A DNA stretch of 64,000 nt, from contig OY754978.1 in the NCBI GenBank assembly GCA_963576475.1, positions 3,273,364-3,337,363 on the forward strand, read 5' to 3'. Under the pieces are notes generated by a model. That model was not told the origin of the DNA. It saw only the letters and a program-made list of their open reading frames with translations, and made no database searches. The DNA comes from Molanna angustata. Its lineage: Eukaryota > Arthropoda > Insecta > Trichoptera > Molannidae. The translations under genes and the position numbers were made by a program. Numbering within the stretch: the first letter of the stretch is position 1; each line of letters opens with the position of its first letter. Of the stretch, positions 57,261 to 64,000 are shown one piece after another.

Positions 57261-58095
57261 ATAAATAAATAAATAAAATAATTTTCCTATAGGAAATCAG
57301 TATATTCTTGATTTGTAAGTAAATAGTATTAGGTAGGTACCTACCTACAACAATGTTCTAAATAAATTCGATTCATAACAAATTTTATTTCAATATCAGA
57401 ATCTTTCCGTAACCATAGTAACCATCGAACATATAAAATATTACTATCAAATGGGCTCGATACATTTTTTTGGATATGTAGGTAGGTACCTACATTGGTT
57501 TGTTCGATGCCATAAAAATGAAAATTGTCAGAAAAATCAAATATTATTTACAAATTATGCAATTTTATTATGCCTATATCTTTACTAATAAATAACACAT
57601 TTTTACAATATATGTCTTAAAACTTGCCGTAATGTCTTGTGTTTCATTTTATTATTTCATAATTACATTTATTTCAAAGGTTTATTATTTTCAAGAACAT
57701 ATTCATTCGGTGAGAAAATGAAATATTGTATGAAAAGATATTAAAATGGCGGCGTTTATGTACAAAAGGCTTACTTTAAAAATAAGTTAAACATTATAAT
57801 TATACCAAATATTCACCATGTTTTTCACTTAAACGCTAAGTTATACTTCAAAATATATTTTTTTTGTGTAAATACCTACTTCTAACTATTAAACTAACAG
57901 ATATTTGCGTGCAAAATGTACACTTTTTTGACAGATATGACTTGGAAAATTTTGTATGAAAAAAATAATTATTTAAATATTTTTAAAATTCAGCATTTTT
58001 ATCGCATTCTTTTTAGCGTGACACTGCATCAGGTATACTGGTACACGTTCGCACATAAATTAGATTTTTAGATGCTCTTGGTTTTTCAGAAGGCG
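57261..58095. other. AT-rich DNA, nothing recognised
   Basis: GTAGGTACCTACCTAC-type words at 57330-57350 and 57480-57495. No coding sequence or element boundary is seen. Confidence 0.4.
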
Positions 58096-58097
58096 TG

Positions 58098-58102
58098 AGA
58101 CA

Positions 58103-58136
<34 letters not shown>

Positions 58137-58156
58137 ACACACACACACATACACTA
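58098..58156. repeat. (AC)n microsatellite
   Basis: About 58 bp of AC units broken by two AT steps. It directly follows the 3' end of a minus-strand LINE. Confidence 0.95.
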
Positions 58157-58159
58157 ACA

Positions 58160-58660
58160 TTTTGATTGCTTTATTACTTTAGATAATGATAAAGCATAAT
58201 ACAGAGAATGTGAATAGAATATAAATACATAATACTGGTCTAGAAAAATTATTACAAAGAGAAAAAAAAACAAAATATAAATAACAGAAATAAAACAAAA
58301 TGGAAAAAATAATAATAAGAGTGTTATAAAAGGAAATCCTGTATGTTCTCATTATCAATGAGCCATGACTTGAGACGATTAACAAATATGTATACTAAGT
58401 GATTATTTAGAGACTTAAGAAACATTGGTACCTACATATTGAATGATCTAGGAGCTACATACATAGAATGTCTTTGTGTTGATCTCTTATTGCAGATTGG
58501 AACTTTATATAGGTACATTATTAAGGCGATAATAAAACCTTTTCATTATTTAGTTGCAATGAGATGTCGTTCCAGAGTTTGGGTGCTTGAACGAAGAAAG
58601 ATAACACTCAAGAGTTTCTGGAAGAACTACCCGACGGCCCGAATTGTTTCACGTTCCACT
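58160..58660 (-). mobile_element. LINE C-terminal fragment
   Basis: Minus readings give VQAPKLWNDISLQLNNE near 58585 and FVNRLKSWLIDNENIQDFL near 58370. These are the APKLWNxxPxxLR-like and FKxxLKxWLL end motifs of CR1/Jockey-like LINEs. Stops and frame changes lie between them. Confidence 0.55.
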
Positions 58661-59914
58661 TTGTAGAACGAACTGTTCTTCCCTCACCATGCACCACCCG
58701 TTCTGCTAATGGGGACTAATAGCGGCCCCTTGCAAAACTCTGAAAGAACATACGAAGAGTCCGGAGAACTCTAAAACCTTGCAGATACTGCACTTAATGT
58801 GCCAAAAAGAGCTAATCATGTGGAAACATCTGGCTCACTGCTCAGTGATAGTGAAGATAAGAGTGCACCGAATTTAAGACAGAAAGTCTTCAAAGCCCTA
58901 AAGTTGCTCTTCGTGGCTACAAGGTCCGCATCTCCAATGGGTCCAAAGCAATTCCCTCAGACACGTCGTAGAGTTTTCGTCGGAAAGTTGACACGGAGAA
59001 GATAGTGCATTCCCATAGGATTGTAGAACGAACTATCGGAAGTTTTCAACTATCCCTCGAATTTGTCGACAGATAATAAAATGTTGAGTGATATAGACAT
59101 ATTTTTCCTTTCTTATAATCAATTCCGAGAGAGGGTTAGGTGCGAGTGCGGAAGGATATCTTAATGACGAAATGTGTTGTGACATACCCTCAGTTGCTCT
59201 ACCTCTCACATTCGTCCCCTTTTCTATTTCTATTCCTACAGTTCCTCCCCCATCTCCGTCGTTATCCTTGTAACTGTTTTCATATTTTTTTTACTTATTT
59301 ACAATTTTTTATCAGAATCAACTGTAATCCTAATCCTTTATCAGAATCAACTGTAAATACGAACTTTGTGGACAGTTTTTTGGCCTTGATTAATTACTTA
59401 ATATTTAATGTTCATATTAGTTAATAATGCTGTTATTGTTATAAATAAATATTGTGTAGAACGAAATATTGTGTACTGGGATATGTACCGAGTGTTCTTT
59501 CAATTGTTTATTCAATATTGAACTGTTTCTTGTAAATATATGTATAGTTCCCCGGTTTTAATATATTATTATTCAGCTTTGAATGGTGACCTGGGAGGTC
59601 AGACAACATGGCCGCCAATTCACCACATTTCAATATTACCCACATTACAATAATTAATACTTATGTAAAAGACATAAACAAGAACAATGGTAGACTGACT
59701 GACACATAGCAGAACGACACACATTTCTATGTTAAATACAGATACTATTCTCACTAATAAATGAGTTGAACCAAGTGCAATAATGCTGTCGTCGGTTGCA
59801 TCATCCCAAAATGTACCTACGTAGATAATTATGTATGTACAAGCAACATCCTAGTTGAACAACAGAAGGCGAAACGATTGTCCTGTTAAAAGGAATAGTC
59901 TTCTTCTTTTCTTT
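58661..59914. other. Mixed-composition DNA, no assignable gene
   Basis: 58661-59020 is less AT-rich than its surroundings. It holds the plus frame 58799-59005 (SGSLLSDSEDKSAPNLRQKV), for which I have no family. The remainder is AT-rich. Confidence 0.3.
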
Positions 59915-60334
59915 TAAGGCCTGTTGGCCTGTTTATTTCCTGCGTCAGATTTCCTCCTGTGACGTGGACTGCCAGCTATCCTTCCATTTCTTGGGAGGAC
60001 GTCCTGAAGGTCGGCTTTCTTGGAGAATGTTATCCCTGGCCACTTTGACGGTTCTTGAGTCTGTCATTCTTGACACGTGTTCGTTCCAGAATCATCTTCT
60101 CTGTCGACCCCATATTTTGCTATGCTCAACATCGCACATCCATCGGATATCTGTGTTTCTTACTCTATCATGAAGGGTTTTGCCAGCAATGCTTCTGAGT
60201 ACCTTCGTTTCGCTGGTTCGTAGGAGGTCTTTGATAATGACAGTGTCTGCTTTGGATTCTATTCCGTAAGTCATTATGGGACAAACATATGGCTTGTAGA
60301 TTCAGACAACCAGATATAACCGCGGCTTTTTGTA
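59915..60334 (-). mobile_element. RTE-like LINE fragment with frameshifts
   Basis: Minus frame: MTYGIESKADTVIIKDLLRT, KVLRSIAGKTLHDRVRNTDI and SKIWGRQRR. In another frame toward 59950 lie RPPKKWKDSWQSTSQEE-like residues. The order matches the post-reverse-transcriptase part of an insect LINE family. Confidence 0.78.
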
Positions 60335-60345
60335 TCTGTTCGAGT

Positions 60346-60632
60346 CATCATCAAAAGTCTCAATCCTGTGGATTGGTTTGCAGAAGAAGTCTACATCTCG
60401 CTTTCCACTTCTCTCTATCCTCTGCAGCCCTCTTCAGTTCAACATATGTGGTGCAGTTCATGTCCTCGCACACCTGGGCCAAATACTCCCGTCGGGGGCT
60501 CCCCCTGTGGTTTGTCCCCTCAACCATTCCCTCTATTAGGTCATGTAGGAGACCCTCGTGGCGCAAGATGTGACCAATCCAGCGAGCACGTCTCTCGGAG
60601 ATGGTATTGAGTAGGTGCCTGCCTTCTTCAAC
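60346..60632 (-). mobile_element. RTE-like LINE fragment with 11-bp target duplication
   Basis: TCTGTTCGAGT is duplicated at 60335-60345 and 60633-60643. The minus frame reads VEEGRHLLNTISERRARWIG, HILRHEGLLHDLIEGMVEGT, NHRGSPRREYLAQVCEDMNC and LKRAAEDREKWKARCR. The 3' tail is TGATGA. It lies against the 5' side of the previous LINE fragment. Confidence 0.87.
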
Positions 60633-60675
60633 TCTGTTCGAGTATTTCACTATAAAAGGAATAGAAAAATAGTTA

Positions 60676-60792
60676 GGGTCGTATTACAAGAGTTATTTGA
60701 GAAAAGGGTAAGGTCCCGTACTGCGAGAATACTGCTTACGGGACCTCAACTTTTTCTTACATTATTCTTAAATAACTCTCGTAATACGGCCC
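60676..60792. mobile_element. Tourist-like MITE, TTA target duplication
   Basis: GGGTCGTATTACAAGAGTTA ... TAACTCTCGTAATACGGCCC with TTA on both sides. A central hairpin AGGTCCCGTA / TACGGGACCT lies inside. A 3-bp TWA target duplication and G-rich ends are typical of PIF/Harbinger-derived MITEs. Confidence 0.78.
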
Positions 60793-61212
60793 TTAATCTC
60801 ATCACAGGTGTTCCTTTCGATGTATTGAACGTACTACAATGTATATTTTAATCCTTAATTTTCTTGACTTTATGTTACCTAAATATTGGAATCCAGACAC
60901 AGACATCTGGGAGCTTTTATGCTAAGACTCAACGACTTGAGGGGCATCTCAATCTGCAAAATAATATACGAGTCTTTATTCAAAAAACGATCTGCTTTTG
61001 AAATGACAGCCCTAAAGGGAGGTGCATAATATATAAAATACAATTATAATAATAATAATAATAAAAACTTCCTTGCACCCTGCGCAAGTGGCGAGTTTGT
61101 CGTCATATGGCACTTTCTTCCAACTAACAAGTGTTTCCAGCCCAGAAAAGCAATATTAGCGTGAGAAATGAATTAAAATAAATTTCTCCTCTGCTGGGAA
61201 TCGAACCCAGGA

Positions 61213-61593
61213 GGGCAAGTCTGATCCGACCGGCGAAATCAAAACCCTAGTGATTACCCATATCATGGATATAATTATTATATGGAGTTCTATAATATAT
61301 TTAGATGTCCTAGAACTTGTCGGCCTCCGTGGCTCAGTTGGTTGGGAATCTGACTGCTGATCCAAGGGTCCCGGGTTCGAATCCCGGTGGAGACACATTT
61401 TTTAGTTGGGTTTTCAGTCTGGATATGCGAGACGATTAAAATCGTAAGTCTCCAGAATGTGGCAACTTGTATTGTATTGGGTGCGTGTTAAATTAATATT
61501 TGTAATAGTACCTGTTAGTTGCCCGAGAAGTAATAAATAAACTCCATATGATAATTAGGTATATCCATGTTATGGGTAATCGTTTGTTTGCCC
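61213..61593. mobile_element. Fold-back G inside SINE-A, itself split by SINE-B
   Basis: GGGCAAGTCTGATCCGACCG at the left, TTTGCCC at the right, flanked by CCCAGGA at 61206-61212 and 61594-61600 (7-bp target duplication). SINE-B at 61318-61539 separates the arms; the right arm is shortened. Confidence 0.82.
61318..61539 (+). mobile_element. SINE-B inside fold-back G
   Basis: A box GTGGCTCAGTTGGTTGGG, B box GGGTTCGAATCCC, body GTCTCCAGAATGTGGCAACT, end GTTAGTTGCCCGAG. AACT at 61314-61317 and 61540-61543 is a short target duplication; without the SINE the G sequence reads GAACTCCATATGATAATT. The best-preserved promoter boxes of the SINE-B set. Confidence 0.88.
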
Positions 61594-61663
61594 CCCAGGA
61601 CGCCCGCACAGAAATCGAACGGCTTAGGTACCTACTAACTGTGCCAAGGCGGTCGGCATGGGG

Positions 61664-61796
61664 GGCAAGAACGGTCAAAAAGTGGAATCACAACTCTTAT
61701 GATAACCCATATCGCAACCTTATGGAGTTCAATAATATCTTAAGATAATATAGAACTCTTAAGATATTATAAAACTCCATAAGATAATTATATCCA
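61664..61796. mobile_element. Fold-back element G, truncated
   Basis: GGGGGGCAAGAACGGTCAAA, ACCCATATCGCAACCTTATG, then a centre with TTAAGATAATATAGAACTCT. It stops at the SINE-C copy that follows. Confidence 0.65.
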
Positions 61797-61798
61797 CG

Positions 61799-61965
61799 AT
61801 AGATGGGTCAATGGCAGAGTAGTTAGCGCGCTGGGCTAGTAATCCAGTGGTCGCGAGCTCGAATCCTGCCTCGAACGATTTCGTTCACCTATAGCACAAG
61901 CATTTATTTGCTTATTTTAGGGAACGTAGGAAGATGTTTAACAAGGACATATTCATTTTTTTATT
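61799..61965 (+). mobile_element. SINE-C copy 1 of the cluster
   Basis: TGGCAGAGTAGTTAGCGCGC, CTGGGCTAGTAATCCAG and GAGCTCGAATCCTGCC, then the 3' part CACAAGCATTTATTTGCTTA and TTAACAAGGACATATTCA. Confidence 0.8.
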
Positions 61966-61986
61966 AAAAATAAAATATTTTTTTTA

Positions 61987-62125
61987 GATGGGTCGATGGC
62001 AGAGCGGTTAGCGCGCTGGGCTAGTAATCCAGTGGTCGCGAGTTCGAATCCTGCCTCGACCGATTTCGTTCACCTATAGTACAAGCATTTATGCTTATTT
62101 TAGGGAACGTAGGAAGATGTATATG
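61987..62125 (+). mobile_element. SINE-C copy 2 of the cluster
   Basis: Best copy: GGTCGATGGCAGAGCGGTTA, anticodon arm CTGGGCTAGTAATCCAG (AGT in anticodon position) and B box GAGTTCGAATCCTGC with TCGACC closing the acceptor. D and T stems have mismatches. The conserved non-tRNA 3' part shows it is a SINE, not a tRNA gene. Confidence 0.82.
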
Positions 62126-62337
62126 TACTTGTTTGCGTTATCATGAGCGTGATTACACCGTTTGACTTGCCCCCGTGGTCGCTGTGCGGGGAAGTGCGGG
62201 TTCCACTCCTAACTAATAATAATACCAGAATGTTTTCATTTCATAGATAAAATGTTAAAATATTGACAGATGCATATAAAACTATAAATGAATTTTCATA
62301 CCATCACACCATGTCCATTTGTAGTAAATAAAAATGA

Positions 62338-62517
62338 CATTCATTTGTTTTTGCTACTTAACACGCACCAAATAACACGTTGCCACATTCTGGAGACTTA
62401 TGATAATTATCGTCTCACAGATCCTGACCGACAACACAATTAAAACTGTCTCTACCGGGAATTGAAACCTGGACCTTTAACTCTTAAGTCGGATATCAGA
62501 TATCTTAGAAGTCAGTT
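62338..62517 (-). mobile_element. SINE-B copy
   Basis: The reverse complement holds GTTTCAATTCCCGGTAGAGA, GTCAGGATCTGTGAGACGAT and CTCCAGAATGTGGCAACGTG. It has a diverged head and abuts SINE-C copy 3. Confidence 0.75.
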
Positions 62518-62650
62518 AGACGGGTGTTGGCAGAGCGGTTAGCGTGCTGGGTTAGTTATCCAGTGGTCGCAAGTTTGAATCCTGCCACGACCGATTTCGT
62601 TCACACAAGCATTTATGCTTATTTTAGGGAATGTATGAGGATGCTCATTA
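62518..62650 (+). mobile_element. SINE-C copy 3 of the cluster
   Basis: TTGGCAGAGCGGTTAGCGTG, GGTTAGTTATCCAGTGGTCG, AAGTTTGAATCCTGCCACGA, then ACACAAGCATTTATGCTTAT. Following 62640-62760 gives a short LINE-like reading (TFVWSVLLCDCETWNIG), in which SVLLxxCETW recalls the xxLLYGxETW motif of RTE-like elements. Confidence 0.78.
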
Positions 62651-63647
62651 AGACCTTTGTCTGGAGTGTCTTGCTATGTGACTGTGAGACATGGAACATA
62701 GGCCAGAGAGAAAAATAACGCCTGTCTACATTCGAGATGTGGTGCTACAGACGCATGTTGAAGATCAATACATATCAAAAATGCATTCAAGGATTGTCAA
62801 AATTTAATTAATAAAAATCTATGGTTTGCCATATCAATGTGAAATAAATTACATATTTGTATGAAAAATGTATAATAAGAGAAGTAGAATTGCTTCTATA
62901 AGGGAAAATTGAGTAATCAACTTCATATTTTTACTATCCACTTCTATCTTCCTCAAGGTGTAGGCAGTGAGAACCGAACACCGTATTCTTCTATCTTGAC
63001 TCATACATCGCCTCATCAACATTGATACACTGTCTCATACATGCTCATCTTGCTAGTAATGCAATTTTACTTAAAATTTCTCAACAGGTATCATGTAGAA
63101 AATACATACTATGAGTTTCGTGACAATGTTATATTTGTTTAAGAATCTAATAGAAATATACTTCATAAAAATCCATTTAGAGATTGTGAACCTTTCAAGA
63201 AGAAAAAATGAACGCTTACTATGGTGTGGAGAGTTTAGTGTTGATCACAACCCACTCGTTTACATAATGCAGCGGTCTATTTCTACCAGTCAACAACACT
63301 TGTACCTAAGTAGGTACACTTGTAACAATAAATAGATACCTCAAAACTTAAAAAAAAAAAACAAAAAAAAAACATAAAAATATGAAGAAATACAAAAAAA
63401 TTCAAAAGAAAATTTAAAATCTCTTGAATATAAAATAAAATACATGGGTATAAAAATAATCTCGTTTATACTAACAAAATCCTGTGTTACGTCATAATCC
63501 ACGCAACTACATAATGTAAGAGATCATAAGATTTGACGTCAATACATAGTTCTACTTATTATACGGTGATGAAGTTATTATATAAATACCTAGTTGATCA
63601 AGCGTCAATATTTGTCCATGTGACGCGTATGAACACACATACACTAA
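62651..63647. other. AT-rich DNA with LINE-E and Z relics
   Basis: 62650-62760 may be a LINE relic (see previous entry). 62955-63050 (GTAGGCAGTGAGAACCGAAC, CATCGCCTCATC) matches the 3' UTR-proximal part of LINE-E at 23490-23560. 63220-63260 matches the Z boundary in minus orientation (GATCACAACCCACTCG). Confidence 0.4.
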
Positions 63648-63763
63648 GGGCCTTACTTACTATTTATAATACGAGTTTAATCCAATGCTAAGTCAGTTTT
63701 GGCCATACAAAAAACTGGGTAAGTATCAGCTTAAACCTAAATTACAAATAGTAAGTAAGGCCC
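63648..63763. mobile_element. Tourist-like hairpin MITE
   Basis: GGGCCTTACTTACTATTTAT at the left, its complement ATAGTAAGTAAGGCCC at the right with one mismatch in 24. Weaker pairing continues to the centre (AGTTTAATCC / AGCTTAAACC). Flanks TAA and TAT suit a TWA target. Confidence 0.75.
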
Positions 63764-64000
63764 TATGAGTATAAATAACGTTCTCACGGAATAAAACAAG
63801 AATAATTTCTATTGAAAAATAATGATAATAGTCTTAATGTAGGTACCTACCTACACGATTAATATCTATTAATTTGTAAGTTTTATCAGAACTACAATTA
63901 TACTATTAATCGTCAGTCAGTCGGATGTAGGTATACTAGAAGAGTGAAATATATGTAATATTGATATACCTATTCCTACATATGTGAATATTTCACAGGT

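Larger units (their letters stand above)
61055..61650 (-). mobile_element. SINE-A copy, split by fold-back G
   Basis: The tail (AAT)n and GCAAGTGGCGAGTTTG at the left, the B box GGGAATCGAACCC at 61197, then the head GGACGCCCGCACAGAAATCG after the insertion. Removing 61213-61600 restores the B-box region. Confidence 0.82.

Noticed and set aside
61987..62060. A tRNA gene with AGT anticodon
   Set aside because: D and T stems have mismatches and no proper position-8 layout. Three further copies share a long non-tRNA 3' extension, so it is a tRNA-derived SINE.

Overview
The window looks like intergenic DNA of an insect, most probably a moth or butterfly. It is strongly AT-rich and carries the short GTAGGTACCTAC-type motif many times. 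Its repeats are of kinds common in Lepidoptera: rolling-circle Helitrons ending in CTAG, 5'-truncated RTE-like and CR1/Jockey-like LINEs, tRNA-derived SINEs, and fold-back MITEs. The organism call is inference. I see no intact host protein gene, no true tRNA or rRNA gene, no CRISPR array and no operon. Nearly every open frame is either a LINE remnant or a by-product of a tandem repeat.

Layout. 1-4.9 kb: four head-to-tail copies of a non-autonomous Helitron (Hel-A), the first split by a TA-target MITE and the last inserted in an older repeat X. 5-6.5 kb: two TGTCAC-rich arrays flanking a LINE with a 13-bp target duplication. 8.0-8.6 kb: the only GC- and CpG-rich stretch, which resembles a promoter plus first exon. 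9.6-14.9 kb: hairpin elements, a Hel-B copy, and a LINE nested in repeat Z. 15.4-18.7 kb: two minisatellites and several LINE fragments. 19.6-20.5 kb: Hel-C, filled by a 62-bp minisatellite. 22.5-26.1 kb: a LINE tail split by a Hel-B, then further LINEs and a SINE-like repeat F. 29-32 kb: a long hairpin MITE and two more Hel-A copies. 33.7-43 kb: LINEs with recognisable reverse-transcriptase parts (FADD motifs), a LINE split by a SINE, a 208-bp hairpin and a perfect 56-bp palindrome. 43-52 kb: more LINE ends, SINEs, fold-back elements and a block duplicated in inverse orientation. 53-57.3 kb: the oldest Hel-A, a 36-bp minisatellite and Hel-D packed with tandem repeats. 58-64 kb: LINE ends, a triple nest (SINE-B in fold-back G in SINE-A), three clustered SINE-C copies and two Tourist-like MITEs.

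How the parts relate. The non-autonomous elements appear to depend on enzymes encoded elsewhere, since no Rep/helicase or transposase is visible here. Two SINE-like families carry the 3' ends of LINE families in the same window (F with LINE-E, SINE-A with tail family U), which fits SINEs borrowing LINE machinery. Nesting and paralogous empty sites give a partial order of events: X, T and Z are older than the Helitrons and LINEs inside them. All family names (Hel-A to D, X, Z, T, U, W, F, G, SINE-A to C) are labels of mine. All comparisons were made by eye.
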